NCBI GenBank assembly: GCA_029027265.1
Contig: CP093061.1
Location: 806,001-870,000, forward strand
Source of the DNA: Sulfurospirillum_A sp029027265
Lineage (GTDB): Bacteria; Campylobacterota; Campylobacteria; Campylobacterales; Sulfurospirillaceae
Direction: 5' to 3'
Length of the DNA stretch: 64,000 nucleotides
How positions within the stretch are numbered: position 1 is the first letter of the stretch; every line of letters starts with the position of its first letter. A model generated the notes under the pieces. The model was not told the origin of the DNA. It did not search any database and was given only the letters and a program-made list of their open reading frames with translations. A program made the translations under genes and the position numbers. Positions 52,890 through 62,109 of the stretch are shown one piece after another.

Positions 52890-54119
52890 TTATAATTTTA
52901 ATCTTTTTTTGTATATTGGATATTTTTTCAAAAATATTTTATCTTCTATATTTAAAATAGGAATAAGAGATTCTTTAATAAGCCTATACCATACAGTGAT
53001 TTCTGCACTTGTAGCACCAGTAATTTTTGGTATTTCATATGTTCTTGTCTCTCCTGTTTTTAGTCTGGTATCATATTTTAACTCAGTAGCAATGTAAGAA
53101 ATAGTTTCATTACCTCTCTTATCAAGATACAAAGTATTTAGTTTTTTGATAATTTTTTTAATAGGTTTATTGTTTTTCATATAAGTAATATCTATTTCTA
53201 ACTCTCTTCCTGCAAACCCTGTAGGAGACTTATGTGGGGTTTTATTTTCAAGTGATATTAGTAAGAAGTTCTTTTTATTTATAATAGATATATTTAGTGC
53301 ATCTTGTATAATATTGCTATTTCTTACTCCTGCAAAGAGATGTCTTCTTGTATTTCTAGGTACTGCTTTTACTTTGCTTACTACTTTTGGAGAGATTATA
53401 TTTTTTTCATATTTGCCCATATGACAATCAACACATTTTTCTGTACTTTTAGATTTCTCGTATTCTGCTCCCGTACTATATGTAAGAACATCTTTTTTAT
53501 TTTTTGAGTCATAATGACATGCAAAACATAGAGTATTTACTTCTTCTTTAAAATGACTTACTTGCTTCATCTTATGGTGAGTGGTTCTAAAACTCTCTTT
53601 ATATGGACCTACCATAATATCACTTGGACCAAATGTTAAAGCTTCATATCCTCTAGCTAAGGTATATTTTCTATGTTTAACAGTTTTATTTAAATCGTCG
53701 GATTTATAATTTATTTCATCTACATTGTGACATACTATACATGAAATACCTTCTTTATTGGTTTCATTATTTAAAATAGCATCAATTTTTTTAGTATTTT
53801 CGTCTTCTATTCCATAAGCTTTTGAAAGCGAATATGAAAAATCAATATCTTTAGTATCCATTCTTGGGTTATGACACTTACCACATCTTAAGGATTGTAC
53901 TTCTTTATAAATAAATTTTTCTTCTTCAATATATTGAAGTATTTTTAAGTATAGACTGTTTTTTGTTAGATGTGATTTAGAGTGTAATGAAGTTCTCCAA
54001 TCTGCTCCTTGTTCTTTATGACAGCCAATACAGTATTTACTTTGAGCAAATTGTTGTTTTATTTTAACAGCAGATGACTGTGTTAAACACAATATAAATA
54101 TAAAAATTATTATTCTCAC
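52890..54119 (-). CDS. Pentaheme c-type cytochrome with large C-terminal domain
   Basis: A roughly 409-residue exported protein. Five CxxCH sites lie in the first 60%: CIGCH, CGKCH, CIVCH, CFACH and CVDCH, in the spacing of cytochrome c554-like proteins. The last 150 residues form a beta-rich domain without hemes (ARNSNIIQDALNISIINKK). I start at GTG 54119 behind AAAGGG, which gives a clean signal peptide; a TTG at 54149 is the alternative. It is inserted between the HIT gene and pheS. Function unknown; likely an electron-transfer partner or a small multiheme reductase. Confidence 0.85.
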   Translation of the reverse strand: MRIIIFIFILCLTQSSAVKIKQQFAQSKYCIGCHKEQGADWRTSLHSKSHLTKNSLYLKILQYIEEEKFIYKEVQSLRCGKCHNPRMDTKDIDFSYSLSKAYGIEDENTKKIDAILNNETNKEGISCIVCHNVDEINYKSDDLNKTVKHRKYTLARGYEALTFGPSDIMVGPYKESFRTTHHKMKQVSHFKEEVNTLCFACHYDSKNKKDVLTYSTGAEYEKSKSTEKCVDCHMGKYEKNIISPKVVSKVKAVPRNTRRHLFAGVRNSNIIQDALNISIINKKNFLLISLENKTPHKSPTGFAGRELEIDITYMKNNKPIKKIIKKLNTLYLDKRGNETISYIATELKYDTRLKTGETRTYEIPKITGATSAEITVWYRLIKESLIPILNIEDKIFLKKYPIYKKRLKL

Positions 54120-54260
54120 ACAAAACCCTTTTTTTAGTTTATAAAACAATATTATTATAACTGAATAAGTTTAAATTAAGTTTATGTTTCTTAGTTATTC
54201 TTAACTATGTTTTAATCAACATTTAACTAAAATAAATAAAAATTATTGAAGGCACTACAA

Positions 54261-55253
54261 TTGAAAGAGATGGAAAAAGCAGTTAATTCGTGCGATGATT
54301 TGAAAGAATTAGAAAAACTGAGAGTCTCAATATTTGGTAAAAAAGGTTATTTTGCAGGACAATTTGCAAAGATGAAATCTGTACCAAATGAAGAGAAAAA
54401 AGATTTTGCACAAAAACTTAACAAAGATAAAGAACATTTTTTAAATCTATTAAACGATAAAAAATTAGTACTAGAGTCAGAAGCTATAGCTTCTGAGATG
54501 AAAAAAGACGGAGTTGATGTAACTTTGTTTAACTCAACAAGTGAAGCTGGAGCATTGCACCCTGTTATGGATACTATGGACAAGATTATAGAGTATTTTG
54601 TTGGTATGAACTTCTCAATAGAAGAGGGTCCTTTAGTAGAAGATGATTTTCATAACTTTGAAGCTCTAAATCTTCCAAAACACCATCCTGCTCGTGATAT
54701 GCAAGATACATTCTACTTTGAAGATAGCATGCTTCTTCGTACTCATACGAGTCCAGTTCAGATAAGAACTATGCTAAAAGAAAAGCCTCCAATTCGCATG
54801 ATTTGCCCAGGGGCTGTTTTTAGAAGAGATTATGATTTGACTCACACTCCAATGTTTCATCAGGTTGAAGGACTTGTTGTTGGAAAGAGTGGAGAAGTAT
54901 CGTTTGCCAATCTCAAGTATATTTTAGAAGATTTTTTAAAGTATATGTTTGGTGAAGTAGAAGTACGCTTTCGTCCAAGCTTTTTTCCGTTTACAGAACC
55001 TAGCACAGAAGTAGACATTAGTTGTATCTTTTGTAAGGGCAATGGCTGTAGAGTTTGTTCACATACTGGTTGGTTAGAAGTACTTGGAAGTGGTTATGTT
55101 GATGAAAATGTTTTCAAAGCTGTTGGTTATGAAGATGTTAGTGGATATGCCTTTGGACTTGGTGTCGAGAGATTTGCGATGCTTTTACACAAGATACCAG
55201 ATTTACGTTCTTTATTTGAAGGTGATTTAAGACTATTGGAGCAATTTAGATGA
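54261..55253 (+). CDS. pheS: Phenylalanyl-tRNA synthetase alpha subunit
   Basis: A 330-residue catalytic subunit. Class II motifs 2 and 3 (HTSPVQIRTM, FRRDYDLTHTPMFHQVEGL, then FGLGVERFAMLLHKIPDLR) are complete, and an N-terminal coiled coil binds tRNA. A Cys-rich CIFCKGNGCRVC insert in the middle is usual for the family. I start at TTG 54261 with GAAGG eight bases upstream, giving the usual length; TTG 54246 is alternative. It overlaps pheT by 4 bp. Confidence 0.96.
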   Translation: MKEMEKAVNSCDDLKELEKLRVSIFGKKGYFAGQFAKMKSVPNEEKKDFAQKLNKDKEHFLNLLNDKKLVLESEAIASEMKKDGVDVTLFNSTSEAGALHPVMDTMDKIIEYFVGMNFSIEEGPLVEDDFHNFEALNLPKHHPARDMQDTFYFEDSMLLRTHTSPVQIRTMLKEKPPIRMICPGAVFRRDYDLTHTPMFHQVEGLVVGKSGEVSFANLKYILEDFLKYMFGEVEVRFRPSFFPFTEPSTEVDISCIFCKGNGCRVCSHTGWLEVLGSGYVDENVFKAVGYEDVSGYAFGLGVERFAMLLHKIPDLRSLFEGDLRLLEQFR

Positions 55254-57586
55254 TATTAACAAGAACGTGGTTAAATGAGTGGATAAACTTAAAAGGGATA
55301 ACTTCAGAAAATATTTGTAAGACACTAAATGAAATAGGTCTTGAAGTAGATAGTTTAGACAAAATAAGAGTTCCAAAAAACATAGTTATTGGAAAAGTTC
55401 TTACATGTAAGAAACATCCAGACGCAGATAAACTCAACGTATGTGAAGTTGATTTAGGAAATGAAACAAAGCAGATAATTTGTGGAGCTAAAAATGTAAA
55501 GCAAGGTTTACATGTAGTTGTTTCTAAAGTTGGAGCAATTCTTCCAAATGGCATGCAAATCAAAGAAGCTAAGCTTCGTGGGCTTGACTCAAGCGGTATG
55601 ATATGTTCATCTGAAGAGCTAGGACTTCCTTCAATGGGAGATGGCATTATGGTTTTAGATGATAGTATTGGTGAGCTTGTTTTGGGTCGTGAGTTTAGTG
55701 AGTATGAATTGGTAAATGACGACATAATTGAGATTGAATTAACTGCAAATCGTGGAGACTGCTTGAGCATACATGGTGTTGCTCGTGACCTTAGTGTTCC
55801 TTATGATTTAGATTTAGTAACTTTTAGTAGTGAAGATGATGAGCATCAGCTTGGTATAGGTAGAGTTTTAAATGTAAGTGCAAATGATAAAGTAGATTCA
55901 TCTTTACTGTATAGAGTTTATGACAAAGAGGAGATTAAAAGTTCATTTTTGATTGATCTTCGTTTAGCTATTGCTGATATATATAAACCTACTGAGTTAG
56001 AGAGAGTAGTGGAATATGCAACATACACAACGGGTGTTCTTTTAAGAACATATTCTCACTCATGCTTTGCAGATGAAGAAGGCAAAGCAACAGTAAAAAT
56101 TATAAAACATACAAATGGATTAGATGCAGTATTCAATAAAAATACACAGATAACTTCGTTAGTAGGTATAAATCAAAATGAAGAATCAAAAGCTAAGAGT
56201 GAAGATACAAGAGTTATTTTAGAAGCAAATTATACTTCTCCAGAGATTATATCGGTAAACAGTGCAAACAAAAAACTAGAATCAGATAGACATCTTTATC
56301 GCTCATCCCGTGGAAGTGAACCTGATTTAGATTTTGGTATGGATTATTTGATAGAGATTTTAAAAAAATATTCAAAAATTCTTTTGTATGCTGGTAGTCA
56401 ACAAGTAATTCAAGACATAGATGAAATTAGAATTCCTATTGACTTACATAAATTAACTGATATTATTGGTGAAGAGATTGCAAAAGATAGAATTATAAAG
56501 ATACTTAAACGTCTTGGTTTTAGTGTTATATTTAAAAGTGAACAGAGTGTTATGAATGTAATAGTTCCACCGCACCGTCACGATATTGTAAATATCCAAG
56601 ATGTTTGTGAAGAAATAGTTCGTATTGTTGGCATTGATAATATCACTTCAAAAGCACTTGTTTTTGCAGAAAGTGATAAGATGAATGACTCATATCATAA
56701 TTTTCAAAAACGTAAGATGTATAGACATCGTGCAGTTGGAGTTGGGTTTTTTGAGACACTTAATTTTGTATTTGATCACCGTGAAAGGGTGGAAAAATAT
56801 GGCTTAAAAACTATATACAAAAAAAGAGAGATAACAAACCCTATAACAAATGAGTTAGACACCTTGCGTTCATCTTTGATACCAAATATACTTGAATCTG
56901 TTAGTAGAAATGCAAAGTTTGGAAAAAAGAGTATAAAGCTTTTTGAAATAGGAACTACTTTTGATAAGAGCAGAGAAGAGACAATAAATATAGCTTTCGT
57001 TTTTAGTGGAGAAGTAGAATCACAAAAAGTTTCAAATCATGGGAAACCATCATTAATTGATTTTTTCAAATTTGCTGATAATGTGAGTAAAATAGTAGGA
57101 AGTTTTGAACTTGAAACTGCTAAATGTAAAGATAATTTAAGCAGTCCTTATGAGTATGCAAGAGTTATTCAAAAAGACAATGATATAGGGTATATTTCAA
57201 GAGTTCATTTGAGTATTGAGAAAGAGCTTGATTTGTGTCGTACTTACATATGTGAGCTTGATGTGAATGCTCTTCCTTATGAAAGAAAAAAAGCTGTAGC
57301 ATATTCAAAATTTCCTGAGAGCATCAGAGATTTGAGTTTGATGATTTCAAAAGATATGCAATTTAGTGAGCTTAAAAAATATATATATTCAATTGCTCCA
57401 AAAGAGATGACAAAACTTTATCCAATAGACATATATGAAGATGAATCATTTGGAGATAAAATTAGTCTGACTATTAAGTTCCATTTTCATTCATCTGAGA
57501 AAACTTTTGAAGATGAAGAGGTAGCTAATATGATAGAAAAGATGTTAAAATCACTTCAAGAAAAGTTTGGAATTACAGTAAGATGA
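55250..57586 (+). CDS. pheT: Phenylalanyl-tRNA synthetase beta subunit
   Basis: A 778-residue subunit with an EMAP-like tRNA-binding domain (KHPDADKLNVCEVDLG), B3/B4 editing domain, B5 domain, catalytic-like core (NPITNELDTLRSSL) and C-terminal ferredoxin-fold anticodon-binding domain (KFPESIRDLSLMI). Overlaps pheS and aroA by 4 bp each (ATGA), so the block is translationally coupled. Normal length. Confidence 0.96.
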   Translation: MILTRTWLNEWINLKGITSENICKTLNEIGLEVDSLDKIRVPKNIVIGKVLTCKKHPDADKLNVCEVDLGNETKQIICGAKNVKQGLHVVVSKVGAILPNGMQIKEAKLRGLDSSGMICSSEELGLPSMGDGIMVLDDSIGELVLGREFSEYELVNDDIIEIELTANRGDCLSIHGVARDLSVPYDLDLVTFSSEDDEHQLGIGRVLNVSANDKVDSSLLYRVYDKEEIKSSFLIDLRLAIADIYKPTELERVVEYATYTTGVLLRTYSHSCFADEEGKATVKIIKHTNGLDAVFNKNTQITSLVGINQNEESKAKSEDTRVILEANYTSPEIISVNSANKKLESDRHLYRSSRGSEPDLDFGMDYLIEILKKYSKILLYAGSQQVIQDIDEIRIPIDLHKLTDIIGEEIAKDRIIKILKRLGFSVIFKSEQSVMNVIVPPHRHDIVNIQDVCEEIVRIVGIDNITSKALVFAESDKMNDSYHNFQKRKMYRHRAVGVGFFETLNFVFDHRERVEKYGLKTIYKKREITNPITNELDTLRSSLIPNILESVSRNAKFGKKSIKLFEIGTTFDKSREETINIAFVFSGEVESQKVSNHGKPSLIDFFKFADNVSKIVGSFELETAKCKDNLSSPYEYARVIQKDNDIGYISRVHLSIEKELDLCRTYICELDVNALPYERKKAVAYSKFPESIRDLSLMISKDMQFSELKKYIYSIAPKEMTKLYPIDIYEDESFGDKISLTIKFHFHSSEKTFEDEEVANMIEKMLKSLQEKFGITVR

Positions 57587-58869
57587 CATCTTTACATGTA
57601 GCTCCAAAAAGTGAATTTATTTTTGAGACAGATGCCATAGCAAGTGATAAATCTATTTCACACAGATGTGCAATTTTTTCACTTTTGAGCGATAAGCCTT
57701 CAATAATAAGAAATTTTTTAAATGCAGAAGATACACTTTGTACTCTTAGTATTTCTGAGAGTCTTGGGGCTACTGTGAAGAGAGATGGCGATACTTTAGT
57801 TATAACTCCTCCAAAAGAGTTAAAAGAACCAGCTTGTGTACTTGATTGTGGAAACTCAGGAACTGCTATACGTCTATTGATGGGTTTTTTATCTTCATTG
57901 AAAGGTTTTTATGTTCTTCATGGCGATAAATATTTAGCAAGCCGCCCTATGAAAAGAGTGGCAAATCCACTTAGAGAAATAGGAGCAAACATAGATGGAC
58001 GTGAAGATGGAGAATTAGCACCTATAAGCATTAGAGGAGCTAAGTTAGCACCATTTAACTACGATAGTCCTATTGCTTCTGCTCAAGTAAAGAGTGCTTT
58101 AATACTTGCAGGACTTCGTGCTGATGGTATTTCAACTTTGAGTGAACCAACTTTAAGTCGTGACCATACAGAGAAAATGTTAAGAGGTATGGGAGCCAAT
58201 ATACAAAGTGATGGATGCAAAGTAACTCTTCATCCTATGACCAAACCACTCAAGCCTTTAGATATAACAGTCCCAAATGACCCTTCAAGTGGTTTCTTTT
58301 TTGCAGTAGCTGCCGCAATTACACCAAACTCTAAAGTGACTTTAAAAAATATGCTGTTAAACCATACAAGGGTAGAAGCGTACAAAGTTCTTCAAAGAAT
58401 GGGTACAAAAGTAGAGTTTATTGAAAAAGAGAATATTTATGATAGCGTTGGTGATATAGTAATAGAATATGCACCATTAAAAGGTGTAATTGTTGAAGAT
58501 AACATAGCTTGGTTAATAGATGAACTTCCAGCTCTTAGTATCGCTTTTGGGTGTGCGAAGGGAAAAAGTTTAGTGAAGAATGCAAAAGAACTTAGAGTAA
58601 AAGAGTGTGATAGAATCTCTTGTGTAGTGGAAAATCTTAAAAAATGTGGTTTACATGTAGAAGAGTTTGAAGATGGGTATGAAGTAACTGGTGGAGAGTT
58701 TAAAGATGCTAGTGTTAAAAGTTATGGTGACCATAGAGTTGCTATGAGTTTTGCAATTGCAGGGCTAAAATCTCCAATGCATATAACAGATACACAGTGT
58801 ATACAGACCTCTTTCCCCAATTTTATAGAACTTATTTCAAAAATTGGAAAAGTATCTGATGGAAATTAA
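57583..58869 (+). CDS. aroA: EPSP synthase (3-phosphoshikimate 1-carboxyvinyltransferase)
   Basis: A 428-residue shikimate-pathway enzyme. Visible are LDCGNSGTAIRLLMGFL, YLASRPMKRVANPLREIGA and the second-domain DPSSGFFFAVAAAI. SDKSISHRCAIFSLL near residue 25 has the Lys of the PEP site. Glyphosate class cannot be told by eye. It overlaps pheT by 4 bp and ispH by 11 bp. Confidence 0.96.
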   Translation: MTSLHVAPKSEFIFETDAIASDKSISHRCAIFSLLSDKPSIIRNFLNAEDTLCTLSISESLGATVKRDGDTLVITPPKELKEPACVLDCGNSGTAIRLLMGFLSSLKGFYVLHGDKYLASRPMKRVANPLREIGANIDGREDGELAPISIRGAKLAPFNYDSPIASAQVKSALILAGLRADGISTLSEPTLSRDHTEKMLRGMGANIQSDGCKVTLHPMTKPLKPLDITVPNDPSSGFFFAVAAAITPNSKVTLKNMLLNHTRVEAYKVLQRMGTKVEFIEKENIYDSVGDIVIEYAPLKGVIVEDNIAWLIDELPALSIAFGCAKGKSLVKNAKELRVKECDRISCVVENLKKCGLHVEEFEDGYEVTGGEFKDASVKSYGDHRVAMSFAIAGLKSPMHITDTQCIQTSFPNFIELISKIGKVSDGN

Positions 58870-59689
58870 ATTAGCAAAAAATTATGGTTTTTGTTTTGGA
58901 GTTAAAAGAGCTATTAATATAGCTGAAAATTCACAAGATGCTTCTACAATAGGACCTCTTATACATAATAACGAAGAGATTAAAAGACTAAAAGCCAATT
59001 TTAATGTAGATACTCTTAAAGATGCTAGTGAAGCAAAAGATGTAAAGAAAGCCATTATTAGAACACATGGTATAACTAAAGGTGATTTAAATATATTGAC
59101 ACAAAGTGGTACAAAAATCATAGATGCAACTTGTCCATTTGTTACTAAACCACAACAGATTTGTGAAGAGATGAGCGAAGATGGTTATGATGTCGTTATC
59201 TTTGGAGATAAAAATCATCCAGAAGTTAGAGGTGTTCAAAGTTATGCCAAAAATGGAGCAAAAGTAGTTTTAAGTGTATCTGATGTAGAGGGTTTAGACT
59301 TACGTCAAAAAATTGCAATTGTATCTCAGACAACAAGAAAAGTAGAGGAATTTTTAAAAATTGTTAATTATTTGTGTGTAAATTATAAAGAAGTTAGGGT
59401 TTTTAACACAATCTGTAATGCAACTTCTGAAAATCAAGATTCCGCTAGAGATTTGGCGAAAGAAGCCGATGTAATGATAGTAATTGGTGGTAAAAACTCA
59501 TCAAATACTAAGCAACTTTTTAGTATATCAAAAGAGTGTTGTAGTGATAGTTTTTTGATAGAAAATGAAAAAGAGTTAAAAAAAGAGTGGTTTGAGAATA
59601 AAAACCTATGTGGAATAACTGCTGGTGCATCGACTCCTGATTGGATAATTCAAAAAGTTATTGGAAAAATAAGCAAAATTAAAGTATAA
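58859..59689 (+). CDS. ispH: 4-hydroxy-3-methylbut-2-enyl diphosphate reductase
   Basis: A 276-residue last enzyme of the MEP isoprenoid pathway, making IPP and DMAPP. The three Fe-S cysteines are seen in NYGFCFGVKRA, DATCPFVTKPQ and NTICNATSENQ, with catalytic EVRG and SNTKQL. I start at ATG 58859 behind GGAAAAG, inside the aroA end; a TTG at 58844 is less likely. Followed by a 79-bp gap to rpsA. Confidence 0.95.
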   Translation: MEIKLAKNYGFCFGVKRAINIAENSQDASTIGPLIHNNEEIKRLKANFNVDTLKDASEAKDVKKAIIRTHGITKGDLNILTQSGTKIIDATCPFVTKPQQICEEMSEDGYDVVIFGDKNHPEVRGVQSYAKNGAKVVLSVSDVEGLDLRQKIAIVSQTTRKVEEFLKIVNYLCVNYKEVRVFNTICNATSENQDSARDLAKEADVMIVIGGKNSSNTKQLFSISKECCSDSFLIENEKELKKEWFENKNLCGITAGASTPDWIIQKVIGKISKIKV

Positions 59690-59768
59690 TAGTGCAATTT
59701 TATGTGAACCAATGTATACCAGCTTGGTGCTACTCATATAAAAAACAAAATTAAAACAAGGGAATAAA

Positions 59769-61448
59769 ATGGTAAATGAGGCGAACGAGACAGTTCAATC
59801 TGAAGCTGTAGATGAATTAGAGGAGATGGATTTTGCAGCAATGCTAGAGGAGTCTTTCAAAAAAGATTCTGGAAGAGATGCACTAATTGATGGTGTTATT
59901 GTTGAAATTAAAGATGATATTGCTTTAGTTGATGTGGGTAAGAAGTCAGAAGGACGTCTTTACACTTCAGAGCTATTAGATAGTGAAGGTAATATTACAT
60001 ATAAAGTAGGCGATATAATCAAAGTTGTTATCACTGGTTTCAGAAACGAGCGTCCAAGTGTTTCTCATAAAAAAGCGATTCGTAAAGAGCGTGTAAAATC
60101 ATTTATTGCTGATTATAAAGAAGATGAAGATACAATTTTTGACCTAAAAGTTGTTGGTAAGAACAAAGGTGGATTTATCGTTGAAAATGATGATGGAGTA
60201 GAATTTTTTCTTCCACGTTCACAAGCAGCTGTAAGAGATATGAATGCTCTTATGGGTAAAAATGTAAAAGTTAAAATTATTAAAATAGACAAAGATAACG
60301 AGTCTATCGTTGTATCTCGTAAAAAATGTTTAGATGATGATAGAAAAAAGAGAAAAGAGATTGTTCAAGAGCTAATTGATGCTGATGAAGTTGTTGAAGG
60401 TACTATCAAAAAAATTACAACTTACGGTATGTTTGTTGATATTGGTGGTGTTGACGGACTTGTTCACTACAGCGAGATAAGCTACAAAGGACCAGTTAAT
60501 CCTAGTACTATCTACACTGAAGGTGAAGTTGTTCCTGTTAAAGCAATCAAGTACGACAAAGAAAAAAGACATCTTTCACTCTCAATTAAAGCTGCTATGC
60601 CAGATCCTTGGAAAGAGATTCAAGATCAGTTAGAAGTTGGAGATTCAATTCAAGTTGAAGTTAGCAATATTGAGCCTTATGGAGCATTTGTTGACCTTGG
60701 AAATGATATTGAAGGTTTCTTACATATTTCAGAAATAAGCTGGGATAAGAATATTAAACATCCTAAAGATTATATTAGTGAGAATCAAGAAATTGATGTA
60801 GAAGTTATTGAAATTAATTGTGAAGAGAGAAGATTAAGAGTATCTTTAAAGAATGTTCTTCCAAAGCCATTTGAAGATTTCTTGAAAAACTATAACACTG
60901 GTGATGTAGTTAAAGGTATTGTTACAACTATTACAAATTTTGGTGCATTTATCAAAATTGGTGGTATTGAAGGTCTTTTACATAATGAAGATGCTTCTTG
61001 GAATAGAAGTGATAAATGTAAAGAGCTTTTAACAACTGGTGATGAAATAGAAGTTAAAATTATTAAAATAGATGATATTAATGAAAAAGTAAGTTTAAGC
61101 AAAAAAGAGTTAGAAGATAGCCCAATTGCAAGTTATGCTAAGAGCCACTCGAATGGTGATATTGTAACTGGTAAAATTAGAGATATAAAAGATTTTGGTG
61201 TTTTTGTTGAACTTGAAGATAATGTTGACGCACTAATTCGTACAGAAGATTTACTTCCTGATGCTGAAGAAGAGTTAAAAATTGGTGACGAAATTGAAGC
61301 TGCTATCTCTTTCATTGATGATAGAAAAAATCGTATTAGACTATCTGTAAGAAGACTTTCTAAGCAAAAAGAGAGAGAAGCACTAAAAGAGATCAATAAA
61401 GAAGAAAAGATGACTCTTGGAGACATCATCAAAGATCAATTGAAGTAA
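59769..61448 (+). CDS. rpsA: 30S ribosomal protein S1
   Basis: A 559-residue protein with six S1 repeats. Repeats 3-6 carry the canonical signature, for example ITTYGMFVDIGGVDGLVHYSEI, IEPYGAFVDLGNDIEGFLHISEI (split across two lines in the gene) and ITNFGAFIKIGG. The first two are divergent, as in E. coli S1, where they bind the ribosome. The 79-bp leader upstream has its own AT-rich sequence and could carry autoregulation, unproven. Confidence 0.96.
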   Translation: MVNEANETVQSEAVDELEEMDFAAMLEESFKKDSGRDALIDGVIVEIKDDIALVDVGKKSEGRLYTSELLDSEGNITYKVGDIIKVVITGFRNERPSVSHKKAIRKERVKSFIADYKEDEDTIFDLKVVGKNKGGFIVENDDGVEFFLPRSQAAVRDMNALMGKNVKVKIIKIDKDNESIVVSRKKCLDDDRKKRKEIVQELIDADEVVEGTIKKITTYGMFVDIGGVDGLVHYSEISYKGPVNPSTIYTEGEVVPVKAIKYDKEKRHLSLSIKAAMPDPWKEIQDQLEVGDSIQVEVSNIEPYGAFVDLGNDIEGFLHISEISWDKNIKHPKDYISENQEIDVEVIEINCEERRLRVSLKNVLPKPFEDFLKNYNTGDVVKGIVTTITNFGAFIKIGGIEGLLHNEDASWNRSDKCKELLTTGDEIEVKIIKIDDINEKVSLSKKELEDSPIASYAKSHSNGDIVTGKIRDIKDFGVFVELEDNVDALIRTEDLLPDAEEELKIGDEIEAAISFIDDRKNRIRLSVRRLSKQKEREALKEINKEEKMTLGDIIKDQLK

Positions 61449-61451
61449 TAT

Positions 61452-61931
61452 ATGCAAAAAAAGGTAACTATAGTGTTATTTGCATTGCTTGTTGTCGCTT
61501 TAGGTATGGTTTTATCAAGCCTACTTAATGAAGAAACAAGTAGTGTTCATATTGACGCTCAGTACCTTTCTCCTTCACAAAAAAAGAGTGAAGATATACT
61601 AAAAAACAAAACTTGGTCAGAGGCTCTTGCAAACTCACATGAGACCAAGTTTTTATTCCCTGTAAATGAACTTTATATGCAGATAGATTTGAAAAAATAT
61701 ATTCCCCCCAAGGTTAAATCTTATAGACTAGTTGTAGACCGTGCTGATCGCTATTCGCTTTTTTGTATAGTTCAAACACTTTCCATGATGAATTTACCAT
61801 ATGTAGTAGAGAAGCGAGATGAAATTCCTATTATTTATGTTGGTAGCAAAACTCAAAGTTCACTTAAAAGTGTAGTAGAAAAACTTAAAGATTATGACAT
61901 AGAGTCAAAAATAGTAGAAGTATGGTTATAA
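61452..61931 (+). CDS. Membrane-anchored periplasmic protein of unknown function
   Basis: A 159-residue protein: N-terminal TM anchor (VTIVLFALLVVALGMVL), a linker, then a compact domain with DRYSLFCIVQTLSMM, IIYVGSKTQSSLKSV and a closing strand IESKIVEVWL. The last part resembles SPOR-like ferredoxin folds only by eye. It starts 3 bp after rpsA and is the gene found between rpsA and serA in Campylobacter as I recall, so it is an old member of this block. Confidence 0.8.
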   Translation: MQKKVTIVLFALLVVALGMVLSSLLNEETSSVHIDAQYLSPSQKKSEDILKNKTWSEALANSHETKFLFPVNELYMQIDLKKYIPPKVKSYRLVVDRADRYSLFCIVQTLSMMNLPYVVEKRDEIPIIYVGSKTQSSLKSVVEKLKDYDIESKIVEVWL

Positions 61932-62086
61932 ACCCAAACCATGAACTAGAAGTCACTAAACTATTGTTTATCATTGCACCTGTAGAATCTGTAAAAAATC
62001 ATCGCCTAACCTTTTGGTTAAGCTCAAATTTTTACAAATACCACAAGCACAAGCATAAGCACTATTTTAGCAATTCTATTGCATAA
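61922..62086 (+). CDS. Doubtful 54-residue ORF before serA
   Basis: Open frame overlapping the end of the previous gene by 10 bp. The product is His/Lys-rich near its end (FYKYHKHKHKHYF). No Shine-Dalgarno, and a hairpin (ctaacc/ggttaag) sits inside. It may be just the leader of serA. Low confidence. Confidence 0.25.
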   Translation: MVINPNHELEVTKLLFIIAPVESVKNHRLTFWLSSNFYKYHKHKHKHYFSNSIA

Positions 62087-62109
62087 TTCGGGATAAAAGG
62101 AAAAATTTA

